A DNA stretch of 13,310 bases from Syntrophales bacterium (GCA_025454095.1 JALOPC010000014.1:1-13310); one strand, 5' to 3'. Numbered from the stretch's first letter, positions 1-6,643 are shown. Numbers and translations are program-made. Notes: generated from the letters alone by a model not told the origin.

Positions 1-1
1 G

Positions 2-1357
2 GCGACGGAGTTCGGGCAGGAGAAGGCCATCCCCCTGCTTGCCCCGGAGCGTCAGCAGCTGGCCGAGTACGACATCACCGAGATGATCCACAGCGCCACG
101 TCCCGGACGAAAAAGAAAATCGGCATCCTCTCCGCGGTCAACCTCGGCGCCGCAGCCTACCCCGTCGAGACGGCCCGGGCGATGGGACTCGGGGAGACCG
201 GCCCGAAAGGCCCGTCGGCCCTCGAGCAGCTCAAGTCGCACTACGACGTGACGATGCTCGCCCCTCATGCCGATTTGCGAAAGCTCGACGCCGTGATGGT
301 CGTCCACCCCCGCAATCTCCCCGAGCAGACGATCGCGGCCCTGGACCGCTACGTCACGGGCGGCGGAAAGCTCGTCGTCTTCCAGGACCCCGCCTTCATG
401 GCCGATCCCTCCCTGTCAGCCGCGGGCAGCGCCTACACGCCCGGTCAGAACGGCTCGAACCTCAACGGCCTGCTTGCCGCATGGGGCTGCGAAATGGCGC
501 CCGATCTGCTTGCCGCCGACCCGGGGCTCGCCCCACGCGCACCGGCAGGGCCGGCAACCCTGATGACGCTCAAAGGTCAGGCCATCAGCCACGAAGACGG
601 CCTCAGCACGGGCGTGAGCCAGGTCCAGGTCTTCAACGCGGGCACGCTGCGGATCAAGGCGGTCCCGGGGATTGCGGCCGCCGTCCTCCTGCGGACCTCG
701 GAGACGGGCTACACGGTCCGCGCCGAGGGAAGCTTCCGAAGCGCCCTGGAGGGAGAGCCGGTTCCGGACTCGCAAAAGGCGGGCACACCGGCAGCCGGTA
801 AATCCGTTCCGGCCGTGGTCGTCTTTTCCGACGTGGACATGCTGACGGCGGCCATGACGGCAGGAGCGCCTGCGGGCGGCAACGCCGATCTGCTGCTGGC
901 CACCATGGAGGGCCTCACGGGTTCCGTGTCGCTCGCGAGCATCAAGGCCCGCGGAAGGATCATCCGGCCCTTCAGCGCCGTGGACCGGATGGAAGAGAAC
1001 TATGAAGATGCGACGGCGGCGGCAATGGCCAGCCTGCAGGCCGAGATCGCCGCGGGGGAACGGGAGCTGAACACCCTGGCCCGGAAGAGCCAGGAAGGCG
1101 AGGAGTCCCTGCTGAAGGAGGAGATCCTGCGCAGCCGCAAGATGACGGAGGCCAAAATCGCGCGGGCGAAGGAGGAACTGGCCGCCCTCCAGCACAAGAA
1201 ACGTACGATGGTGGAGAACCTCTTCACGAAGTGGAAGGTATTCATCCTGCTGGGGGGACCGGCCCTGGTGCTGCTCATCCCGGCGGTGGTTCTGGCAGGC
1301 CGCCTGTTCGGCCGGGTCGACCTGTCCAAGAGGAAGCCATGGACACGAAACATCTGA
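2..1357 (+). CDS. GldG-family ABC-transporter auxiliary protein (5' end outside window)
   Basis: The reading frame is open from base 2, so the start lies upstream of the window; 451 residues are visible. The sequence fits the GldG / ABC_transp_aux family, the periplasmic-facing partner of an ABC-2 type exporter or gliding-type transporter. Visible family features are the N-terminal stretch EYDITEMIHSA followed by a KKKIGIL strand, the segment LDAVMVVHPRNLPEQ with a GGGKLVVFQDP strand about 80 residues later, a charged coiled coil covering roughly the 60 residues before the end, and one C-terminal membrane helix (FILLGGPALVLLIPAVVLAG) with a short basic cytoplasmic tail. The ATPase and ABC-2 permease genes would be expected just upstream, outside the window. 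The downstream DUF4340 gene overlaps it, as is usual for this cluster. The family call is confident; the transported substrate is unknown. Confidence 0.85.
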   Translation, partial: ATEFGQEKAIPLLAPERQQLAEYDITEMIHSATSRTKKKIGILSAVNLGAAAYPVETARAMGLGETGPKGPSALEQLKSHYDVTMLAPHADLRKLDAVMVVHPRNLPEQTIAALDRYVTGGGKLVVFQDPAFMADPSLSAAGSAYTPGQNGSNLNGLLAAWGCEMAPDLLAADPGLAPRAPAGPATLMTLKGQAISHEDGLSTGVSQVQVFNAGTLRIKAVPGIAAAVLLRTSETGYTVRAEGSFRSALEGEPVPDSQKAGTPAAGKSVPAVVVFSDVDMLTAAMTAGAPAGGNADLLLATMEGLTGSVSLASIKARGRIIRPFSAVDRMEENYEDATAAAMASLQAEIAAGERELNTLARKSQEGEESLLKEEILRSRKMTEAKIARAKEELAALQHKKRTMVENLFTKWKVFILLGGPALVLLIPAVVLAGRLFGRVDLSKRKPWTRNI

Positions 1358-2361
1358 TCCTTCTGGCCGCCGTCGCCGCCGTCCTCACCGGGGCCGTGGT
1401 CCTGCTCGGGGTCGTGGAGGACCGCCAGGAAGTGACCCTCAAGGAGGGCAGCTACGTCCTCCAGGGGTTCAACCCGGAGAAGGTCTACGGGATCTACATC
1501 AAGCAGGGCGACGAGTCGCTGACCTTCAAGCGCCGGGACGAGCGGTTCATCCTCACGGGCAAGTACGACTACCCCGTTTCCAACGAGCAGATCAACCGGA
1601 TCGTGAAGGCCATCGCGGACATCCGCTGCGCCGAGCGGGTGACCGCCGACGAGCGCAACCACGGGGCGCTGGGCGTCACAGGCGAGAAGGCGGGCCTGGT
1701 CGTCCGCTTCTTCGGCGAATCGGGCCAGAAGATGACGGGGATCATCATCGGAAGGGACCGGCCCGGGTTTCCGGGTTTCTACGTCCGGATGGAAGACGAA
1801 AAGCAGGTCTACCTGAGCACGGACGCGCTGCCGGCGGTGAGCACGAAGACCGTGGACTACATCCGCCGCGACCTCCCGCCGGGCCGCAAGGGCGACTACG
1901 TCCGGATCGCCTGCCGGAACGGCTCGGGGGCCTTCTCCCTCGACCTCCGCGAGGGCAGGCCCGCAGTGGAGGACGTCCCGAAGAAGCAGAGGCAGGACGA
2001 CCGCGCCGTCACGGAGTTGCTGAAGACCCTGCAGCAGTTCCCCGTCCGGAACCTGCACCGCAAGGCCGACCTTGCGACGCTCACCTGGCCTGCGCGGCTG
2101 GAGTTCCACCGGAAGGACGGGACCGTCTACCGGGTCGAGCTTGCGGAAAAAGACGGCCGGCATTTCGCCCGCACCGAGGCCTCGATGGACGACTCAGCCG
2201 GCAAGGAAAAGGCGGCGGGAGGCGACAAGGGGCAGGCCGCCCTGCAGCTGTCCCTCGACACCGTAGGGGCTTTCAACCGGGACCACGGGGAATGGGTCTA
2301 CGAGATCGACCCCTCGTGGATGCGCGTGGCCCAGATGAAGCAGGCGGACCTGCTGGAGTGA
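1339..2361 (+). CDS. DUF4340 domain-containing membrane-anchored protein
   Basis: This is a 340-residue protein. I chose ATG 1339 because AGGAAG lies at 1331-1336 and because translation from here gives MDTKHLILLAAVAAVLTGAVV, a clean N-terminal membrane anchor (residues about 5-24). The frame is also open upstream to 1231, but that extension lies inside the previous gene and has no anchor. The rest is a soluble, charged extracytoplasmic region with the DUF4340 pattern VYGIYIKQGDESLTFKRRDE, then a strand-rich repeat with YPVSNEQINRIVKAIADI. The gene starts 19 bp before the upstream GldG-like gene ends, so the two are probably translationally coupled and act in one transport complex. DUF4340 proteins regularly sit beside GldG-like genes; their biochemical role is not established. 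Confidence 0.82.
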   Translation: MDTKHLILLAAVAAVLTGAVVLLGVVEDRQEVTLKEGSYVLQGFNPEKVYGIYIKQGDESLTFKRRDERFILTGKYDYPVSNEQINRIVKAIADIRCAERVTADERNHGALGVTGEKAGLVVRFFGESGQKMTGIIIGRDRPGFPGFYVRMEDEKQVYLSTDALPAVSTKTVDYIRRDLPPGRKGDYVRIACRNGSGAFSLDLREGRPAVEDVPKKQRQDDRAVTELLKTLQQFPVRNLHRKADLATLTWPARLEFHRKDGTVYRVELAEKDGRHFARTEASMDDSAGKEKAAGGDKGQAALQLSLDTVGAFNRDHGEWVYEIDPSWMRVAQMKQADLLE

Positions 2362-2378
2362 TCCGCGCAGCGGATCAC
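2358..2378 (+). terminator. Perfect 9-bp hairpin overlapping the DUF4340 stop codon
   Basis: GTGATCCGC (2358-2366) is the exact reverse complement of GCGGATCAC (2370-2378), with a 3-base GCA loop. The stem includes the TGA stop at 2359-2361. No T-tract follows, so it is not a classical intrinsic terminator. It may protect the 3' end or contribute to termination together with the inverted repeat that follows. Confidence 0.4.
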
Positions 2379-2380
2379 CG

Positions 2381-2472
2381 GAAGTTACGAAGTTATGAAG
2401 CTGGGAAGTTAGGAAAACCCGGGTTATCGTTTTCCTTTCCCCTGTTCCGCTCCTCCGCTCTTCCTCACTTCA
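2381..2472. repeat. GAAGTT/AACTTC-type intergenic inverted repeat, copy A
   Basis: A purine-rich left arm (2381-2418) made of GAAGTT-like units is followed by a pyrimidine-rich right arm (2429-2472). The central part AGGAAAAC (2411-2418) and GTTTTCCT (2429-2436) is a perfect 8-bp inverted repeat; the outer parts pair imperfectly. The 18-base stretch at 2394-2411 recurs exactly at 5681-5698 in copy B. The element lies between two convergent operons and reaches into the stop codon of the DUF2231 gene, so it may serve as a shared 3' element. Confidence 0.65.
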
Positions 2473-3207
2473 GGGCCTGTGGCCCTTCCCCGTGGGAAAC
2501 GTCAGCTCTCCCCCGTAATACCCGATGACACTCACGATCGGGGCCAGCGACAGAAGCATCGCAACGTAGACCCAGTGGCCGGCGCCCGGCTCGTCCATCA
2601 CGCCCGGGATCTGGAATCGCCACGCGAAAGCCGCCACGGCAATCACGAGAAGAAGCCATGAAAGCCGCTTCTTGATCGTGACACGCCCCATGGGCCTCGC
2701 CATGTAGTTGAGCCACCACGTGAACCAGCCAGTGAGCATGGCCGGCGGCATGAAGAGGATCCCTCCCGCCAGGCAGTGGAAGGCCGTCACCTCGAGGGAC
2801 TTCTCCCCCGTCACCATGTAGAGGATGTCGAAGAACGTGGCCGAGTACAGGAACACGATGGGGAAGTGAACCACCATCGGGTGCGGGTGGCGCCGCAGGA
2901 AGGGAACCCTCTCGAGCAGGGCCGCGAGCCAGCCGGGCACATCACGCTCACCGTCCGCCTCTTTCTTCAGCGTACCCGCCTGCACAACCTTTTCCAGCAC
3001 CTCCTTGCCGTGAGGCGCCGCGGCGATGTCCGCCGAGAGGTCGCCTCCCGCGCGGTGGCGTTTCATGTGCTGGCCGCCCTTCCAGAGCCTGCTCGAACTC
3101 ACGTCGTAGACGACACCGTCGACGGCCACACAGGCCGGATTTCCGCCGTTGCCGTCGCACGCGGCGAGCGCCTTCGAGTCGTATTCCTTGCGGTCCGGTT
3201 CAGCCAA
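2470..3207 (-). CDS. Cytochrome b5-like heme-binding domain fused to DUF2231 membrane domain
   Basis: This is a 245-residue protein starting at TTG 3207. The start is supported by GGGGAGA at 3215-3221, 7 bases upstream, and lies 18 bases after the cydB stop, so it is the third gene of the cyd operon. Residues about 8-82 match the small soluble heme/steroid-binding type (COG4892-like cytochrome b5 fold): DGVVYDVSSSRLW, then GGQHMKRHRAGGDL and APHG. His47, His51 and His66 are candidate axial ligands. Residues about 105-240 match DUF2231: RRHPHPMVVHFPIVFLY and four membrane helices (about 111-133, 140-166, 181-198, 210-232), ending in GYYGGEL. No signal peptide precedes the heme domain. A role as a redox or heme-handling partner of the bd oxidase is inference from the operon. 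Confidence 0.8.
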   Translation of the reverse strand: MAEPDRKEYDSKALAACDGNGGNPACVAVDGVVYDVSSSRLWKGGQHMKRHRAGGDLSADIAAAPHGKEVLEKVVQAGTLKKEADGERDVPGWLAALLERVPFLRRHPHPMVVHFPIVFLYSATFFDILYMVTGEKSLEVTAFHCLAGGILFMPPAMLTGWFTWWLNYMARPMGRVTIKKRLSWLLLVIAVAAFAWRFQIPGVMDEPGAGHWVYVAMLLSLAPIVSVIGYYGGELTFPTGKGHRP

Positions 3208-3225
3208 AGGGATGTCTCCCCGGGA

Positions 3226-4239
3226 TCAGTGCTCGGGCTTGTCCTCCTGCCCCGCCTTGCCGCGAAACACGAGGTACTGCCAGGCATTGTAGGCCAGCAT
3301 CACGGGAAGCAGCACGGCACTCACGGCAAAGAGGAACCACAGCGAGCGCGGCGGAGCCGCAGCATCGAAGATGGACAGCCCGGGCGGGACGGCCATGGGA
3401 TACAGGGCCGCGGCGATGCCGACAACCAGGGTCAGAAAGAGCAGCACGCTCCACTGGAAGGGTTTGTCCTGCTCGGCCTTCTTGAGGCTTCGCAGCAGCA
3501 TGGCAAACTCGAAGAGAAAGATGGGCAGGGTGAGGTAGATGTAATGGCCCTGCCGCAGCGACAGAAGGGAGTAATGGCCTTCCCGATGCTGCAGGGACAT
3601 CCACAGCAGGATCACGGCCAGGCCGGCCAGAACGGCCCAGGCGGCCATGACGGCCGTCTTGAGGGCGCGATCCCGGAGTTCCCCATCCGTCTTCATGGAC
3701 AGGTACGTCGTGCCGAGCAGGACGAAGCCCGCCGCCCCCCCGACAGCAACGAGGGCCGAGAAGGGGTTGAGCCAGTCGCCATAGCCGCCGGCGAACTGCC
3801 GTTCGACGACGGGCATGCCGCTCAGCAGCCCCCCCAGGGTGAACCCCTGGGCGACGGTCGCAACGAGGCTCCCAAGCCCGAAGGCGAGGCCCCAGCGGGC
3901 GCGGTTCGGCGATTCGTGGTAGAACTCGATCGCCACGCCCCGGAAGGCGAGCCCCGCCAGCATGAGCATGACGGGAATGTAGAGGGCCGACATGGCGACC
4001 CCGTAGACGACGGGAAAGGCGCCGAAGAGAAGGCCGCCGAGGATGACGAGCCAGGTCTGGCTCGCGTGCCAGGTGGAGGCGATCGAGTGGATCATGAGGC
4101 CCCGCTCTTCCTCACGGCGGGCCGCAAGCGAGAAGATCCCCAGTCCCAGGTTGTAGCCATCGGTGGCCATGTAGAGGAACAGGAGCAGCCCCAGGGCCAG
4201 GAAGAAGTAATCGGGCAGGTAGGTCTGCAGGGTTTCCAT
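3226..4239 (-). CDS. cydB: Cytochrome bd ubiquinol oxidase subunit II
   Basis: This is a 337-residue polytopic membrane protein and the second subunit of the bd-type quinol:O2 oxidoreductase. Two in-frame ATGs occur at 4245 and 4239. The Shine-Dalgarno GAGGAGG (4246-4252) abuts the first with no spacing but is 6 bases from the second, so I chose 4239. Family features are the N-terminal ATDGYNLGLG, QTWLVILGGLLFGAFP, LNPFSALV and a C-terminal region with ALYPMAVPP and LAYNAWQYLVF. Two positions differ from the E. coli type: the second acid of DGFD is Asn30 (DGYN), and the IAPxWDGN segment reads IASTWHAS. It lies 13 bases after cydA, and the same operon continues into the cytochrome b5-DUF2231 gene. 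The assignment is confident, though this is a divergent CydB subtype. Confidence 0.92.
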   Translation of the reverse strand: METLQTYLPDYFFLALGLLLFLYMATDGYNLGLGIFSLAARREEERGLMIHSIASTWHASQTWLVILGGLLFGAFPVVYGVAMSALYIPVMLMLAGLAFRGVAIEFYHESPNRARWGLAFGLGSLVATVAQGFTLGGLLSGMPVVERQFAGGYGDWLNPFSALVAVGGAAGFVLLGTTYLSMKTDGELRDRALKTAVMAAWAVLAGLAVILLWMSLQHREGHYSLLSLRQGHYIYLTLPIFLFEFAMLLRSLKKAEQDKPFQWSVLLFLTLVVGIAAALYPMAVPPGLSIFDAAAPPRSLWFLFAVSAVLLPVMLAYNAWQYLVFRGKAGQEDKPEH

Positions 4240-4252
4240 GGGCATCCTCCTC

Positions 4253-5626
4253 TCAGTCCGCCGGCCGGGCCTGCGGGGGCGTCAGGGTCGAAGGGTCGGG
4301 CCCCTGCGCCAGCACGCGCCCCGCCAGGGCGACAAACGCCGCCGTGAGCAGTCCGGCAATCACGAGATACCCCGCCAGGGATGCGGCGACGACACCCGCG
4401 GGCAGCGGGGTGGCGGCTTCGCTCGTCCTCACGAGGCCGTAGACGAGCCAGGGCTGGCGGCCCACCTCGCGGGTGATCCAGCCGCCTTCCACGGCGGCCC
4501 AGGCCAGCGGGCCCGCCGCCATCCAGGCGTACAGGAGCCATTTCTCGCCGGCCAGCCTCTCGGCCGCCAGCGCCCCTTTCTTCCAGCGCCACCCCGTCCA
4601 GAGCGCCAGGCCCAGGAACGCAAAGCCGGCAAAAACCATCACCCGGAAGGGGTAGAAGGTCATGAGGATGGGGGGGTGCAGCTCCTTCGGGAAATCCTTG
4701 AGCCCCTTCACCTCGCCCGTCGGCGAGTGGGTCAGCAGCAGGCTCAGGACATAGGGAACCTCGACGGCCCAGTGATTTCTCTGGTTGGCCTCGTCGGGCC
4801 AGGCCGCGATGATCCAGGAAGCGCCCTGCCCTGCGGGGTTGGTGTCCCAATGGGCTTCCATGGCCGCAAGCTTTGTGGGCTGCAGGTTCGCCACCTCGCG
4901 GCCGTTCTCGTCGCCGACCCAGACCTGCAGGGGCGCGACCACGAGGGCGGCGATCAGGGCCACCTGGAAGGACCGGGCGAAGAACTCCACGTGGCGCCGA
5001 CGCAGCACGTACCAGGCGCTGATCCCGCCGATGAGAAAGAGGCTCGCCTGAAGGCAGGCAAGGTACATGTGGGCCGTGCTGATCACCATGTCGGGGTTGA
5101 AGATCGCCTCCCGGAAGTTCGTCAGGACGATGCGCCCGCCGTCCAGGACGACCCCGGCGGGGGACTGCATCCAGGAGTTGGCCACCATGATCCAGAACAC
5201 CGAGAGGGAGGAACCGACGACGACCATGCAGGTCGAGAAGAAATGGAGCTTCGGGGGCACGCGATTCCAACCGAAGATCATGATGCCCAGGAACCCCGCC
5301 TCGAGCATGAAGGCCGACAGGGTCTCCGTGCCGAGGATCTCGCCGAAGAAGGCGCTCTTCGCCGCGAAGGGCGCCCAGTTGTTGCCGAAGGCAAACTCGA
5401 GGGGGAGCCCCGTGACGACGCCGATGCCGAAGTTCAGAACCAGCAGCCTGCTCCAGAAGCGCGCATGCCCGTAGTAGACGGGGTCCTTCGTCCTGAGCCA
5501 GAGGCCCTCCATCACGGCGATGAACAGGGCAACCCCGATGGTCAGCACCGAGAAGGAGATGTGAACCATGGCCATGGCGGCAAACTGAAGACGGGAGAGC
5601 ATCAGGGAATCGAAGAGCGTGTCCAT
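4253..5626 (-). CDS. cydA: Cytochrome bd ubiquinol oxidase subunit I
   Basis: This is the 457-residue heme-bearing subunit, which oxidises quinol and reduces O2 to water in the cytoplasmic membrane. ATG 5626 is preceded by GAGGGGTGA. The ligand and catalytic positions of the E. coli enzyme are present: His22 (MVHISFS), His186 (STAHMYL) and Met330 in FRVMV for the hemes; Glu101 and Glu109 with the usual spacing of eight (ETLSAFMLEAGF); and the Q-loop residues Asp239, Lys252 and Glu257 (QPTKLAAMEAHW). The motif EVGRQPW is at about 387-393. It is shorter than E. coli CydA (522 residues), consistent with the short Q-loop class. It is the first gene of a three-gene operon, and the C-terminal tail is Pro-rich and unremarkable. 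No cydX-like small ORF was seen. Confidence 0.96.
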   Translation of the reverse strand: MDTLFDSLMLSRLQFAAMAMVHISFSVLTIGVALFIAVMEGLWLRTKDPVYYGHARFWSRLLVLNFGIGVVTGLPLEFAFGNNWAPFAAKSAFFGEILGTETLSAFMLEAGFLGIMIFGWNRVPPKLHFFSTCMVVVGSSLSVFWIMVANSWMQSPAGVVLDGGRIVLTNFREAIFNPDMVISTAHMYLACLQASLFLIGGISAWYVLRRRHVEFFARSFQVALIAALVVAPLQVWVGDENGREVANLQPTKLAAMEAHWDTNPAGQGASWIIAAWPDEANQRNHWAVEVPYVLSLLLTHSPTGEVKGLKDFPKELHPPILMTFYPFRVMVFAGFAFLGLALWTGWRWKKGALAAERLAGEKWLLYAWMAAGPLAWAAVEGGWITREVGRQPWLVYGLVRTSEAATPLPAGVVAASLAGYLVIAGLLTAAFVALAGRVLAQGPDPSTLTPPQARPAD

Positions 5627-5648
5627 CGAATCTCACCCCTCATGGAAA

Positions 5649-5667
5649 TCCCGGTCCGGGACCGGGA
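5649..5667 (-). promoter_or_regulatory. Interrupted palindrome in the cydA leader
   Basis: TCCCGGTCC (5649-5657) and GGACCGGGA (5659-5667) are exact reverse complements around a single G. The element lies just upstream of the cydA Shine-Dalgarno (5632-5640). As RNA it can form a 7-bp hairpin with a 5-base loop; as DNA it could be an operator. No FNR-, ArcA- or Rex-like consensus is apparent, so the function is open. Confidence 0.35.
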
Positions 5668-5670
5668 AAC

Positions 5671-5780
5671 GGATAGAAGGTATGAAGCTGGGAAGTTATG
5701 AAGTTCGGACACGGTGTGATCATCCGAGCATCCCGGCCTCGCCAAGCCTCCCAACTTCTCGACTTCGACGCTTCCATTCC
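5671..5780. repeat. GAAGTT/AACTTC-type intergenic inverted repeat, copy B
   Basis: The left arm (5671-5707) consists of GAAGTT-like units and includes the 18-base stretch 5681-5698, identical to 2394-2411 in copy A. The right arm (5747-5780) is rich in AACTTC and CTTC; its CTTCTCGACTTC (5755-5766) recurs exactly at 7434-7445 in copy C. The element fills most of the space between the small gene ending at 5813 and cydA, so a cydA promoter must lie inside or around it; I see no convincing one. Confidence 0.65.
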
Positions 5781-5812
5781 TGAAGAGGCGTCTCGCCCGT
5801 ACGGGCCGTCGG

Positions 5813-6097
5813 TCAGGAGCCCGAGGTCGGCCTGACCTGCGTCACCAGAAGCGTCGCCGTGTCGAACCCCTCCACGGCGAGGAGACGGACTTCGTACAGT
5901 GCCCCGTCGGCTCCCTCGAACTGAACGAACTCGCCCAGGTTGAGGCGGTCCACCTCGAGGTTCCTGGACCCCACGGCGCCGATGCGGATGTGGACAAAGC
6001 TGTGGGCGACGCTCACGATGCTCACGAGCAGGGCTCCCCTGGCGGCAACGGCCGTGGAGTACTGCTTGGCCGTGACGGTTTCACTCGGGTAGGTCAT
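5813..6097 (-). CDS. Small hypothetical protein, 94 aa
   Basis: I do not recognise this protein. ATG 6097 is preceded by CGGAGAA about 7 bases upstream, and the reading frame has the codon bias of its neighbours, so I regard it as real. The sequence has alternating hydrophobic and polar residues typical of beta strands (LLVSIVSVAHSFVHIRIG, then LGEFVQFEG, LYEVRLLAV and TATLLVTQVRP), suggesting a small beta-sandwich or barrel with no clear membrane helix or signal peptide. It has no cysteines. It stands alone, separated from cydA by repeat copy B. Its upstream leader has a candidate promoter and an internal terminator-like hairpin, so its expression may be controlled by attenuation. Confidence 0.6.
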   Translation of the reverse strand: MTYPSETVTAKQYSTAVAARGALLVSIVSVAHSFVHIRIGAVGSRNLEVDRLNLGEFVQFEGADGALYEVRLLAVEGFDTATLLVTQVRPTSGS

Positions 6098-6144
6098 GGT
6101 TCGTTCTCCGTGATCTCTTTCGCGACGGACGGCGTCAGGCGCAG

Positions 6145-6168
6145 AAAAAAAGGGCCTTCAGCCCCCTG
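6145..6168 (-). terminator. Terminator-like hairpin in the leader of the 94-aa gene
   Basis: Read on the minus strand, GGGC (6164-6161) pairs with GCCC (6555-type geometry, here 6155-6152) around a 5-base loop, with two G-U pairs extending the stem, followed directly by seven T (6151-6145). It ends about 48 bases before ATG 6097. The AGGGC about 30 bases upstream could pair with the 3' half instead, giving a possible antiterminator. The stem is short, so this is tentative. Confidence 0.4.
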
Positions 6169-6220
6169 TCAAATCTTTGGCTAGCCCTGCGAAACGGGCT
6201 TTCCCGGGGCGCGCAGCGTC

Positions 6221-6249
6221 ATTTTAGCAAATCACCGCCCGATTGCCAG
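6221..6249 (-). promoter_or_regulatory. Candidate promoter for the 94-aa gene
   Basis: On the minus strand there is an extended -10, TGC-TAAAAT (TAAAAT at 6226-6221), preceded 17 bases upstream by CTGGCA as a -35-like element. Transcription would begin near 6214 and give a leader of about 115 bases that includes the terminator-like hairpin. It is consensus matching only. Confidence 0.35.
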
Positions 6250-6319
6250 TTTTTTTTGCGCGGGGCCGAGCGGGCCCTCGGCGCACAAAACACAATGATA
6301 ATCAACAGATTGACGGGAC

Positions 6320-6360
6320 AAGAAAAACCTCCGCGGGGCTATTGCTTTTCCCCGGAGAGG
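6320..6360 (-). terminator. Intrinsic terminator on the minus strand
   Basis: Read on the minus strand, CCTCTCCGGGG (6360-6350) pairs with CCCCGCGGAGG (6338-6328) with one G-U pair and one mismatch around an 11-base loop, followed by TTTTTCTT (6327-6320). No protein gene ends here. It would therefore terminate an unrecognised minus-strand transcript from 6361-6612, or block upstream readthrough into the 94-aa gene. Confidence 0.55.
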
Positions 6361-6370
6361 GCATTATATT
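6342..6370 (+). promoter_or_regulatory. Candidate sigma70 promoter for the structured RNA
   Basis: TTGCTT (6342-6347) and TATATT (6365-6370) are separated by exactly 17 bases in an AT-richer pocket, predicting a start near 6377 on the plus strand. The -10 matches five of six consensus bases, the -35 only three. Confidence 0.4.
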
Positions 6371-6376
6371 AGGTGC

Positions 6377-6643
6377 AAAAGTGATACATTGGTTTCGGTA
6401 TCGCTCATCATCATCGTCTTCACGCTCGAACGCTCTCCTCGCACGAACCGAAGGAATCTCGCCCCAGCCCTACCGAAGCCAGCAGGCATCCAGCCTCCCC
6501 CTCCTTGGCTGTTTGCCTTTCCGGGGGCTTTTCCCTCCTCCTTTGGCCCCCTGAACGACGGTAGGGCAGGGCCTGAATAAGCCCGCCCGGGCACAGCTGG
6601 CAGTTGGGCATAAAAAAAGCAGGGCGCTTGTCCCTGCTTTTTT
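6377..6643 (+). ncRNA. Candidate structured small RNA with C/U-rich hairpin loops
   Basis: The 568 bases between the 94-aa gene and the PilZ gene hold no credible protein gene but fold well. A long-range stem (6463-6475 with 6559-6571: GCCCTACCG/CGGTAGGGC plus a further 3 bp after an A-A mismatch) encloses two hairpins. The first is GGCA-tc-CAGCC (6485-6495) with GGCTG-tt-TGCC (6507-6517) and an 11-base loop. The second is GGGGGC (6523-6528) with GCCCCC (6546-6551) and a 17-base loop containing CCCTCCTCC (6533-6541). The plus strand has a candidate promoter before it and a strong intrinsic terminator after it. On this strand both loops are complementary to Shine-Dalgarno sequence. On the opposite strand the same structure shows GGAGG loops, and that strand has its own terminator at 6320-6360, so orientation is unsettled. 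I could not match it to a known RNA family. Confidence 0.45.
6613..6643. terminator. Strong bidirectional intrinsic terminator
   Basis: AAAAAAGCAGGG (6613-6624) and CCCTGCTTTTTT (6632-6643) are perfect reverse complements around a 7-base loop. It gives a GC stem followed by a T-tract on both strands. It follows the PilZ stop by 22 bases on the minus strand and would also end the candidate small RNA on the plus strand. Confidence 0.9.

Noticed and set aside
2776..5701. Long plus-strand open frames (523 and 487 codons) opposite the cyd operon
   Set aside because: They mirror the codon pattern of cydA, cydB and the DUF2231 gene, give Arg/Gly/His/Pro-rich products without family features, and lack ribosome sites.
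5795..5806. GCCCGTACGGGC palindrome after the 94-aa gene
   Set aside because: It is a perfect 12-base palindrome but has no loop and no T-tract, so it is a poor terminator; it may be chance.
6243..6554. A 103-codon plus-strand frame in the gap before the PilZ gene
   Set aside because: The product is Ser/Pro/Arg-rich without family resemblance or ribosome site, and the segment is better explained as structured RNA.
6362..6612. c-di-GMP (GEMM) riboswitch for the PilZ gene or the 94-aa gene
   Set aside because: The minus strand has GGCAAAC and CGGTAGGG words reminiscent of GEMM, but the full set of conserved bases and the P1-P3 arrangement are missing, and the region lies downstream of the PilZ gene.
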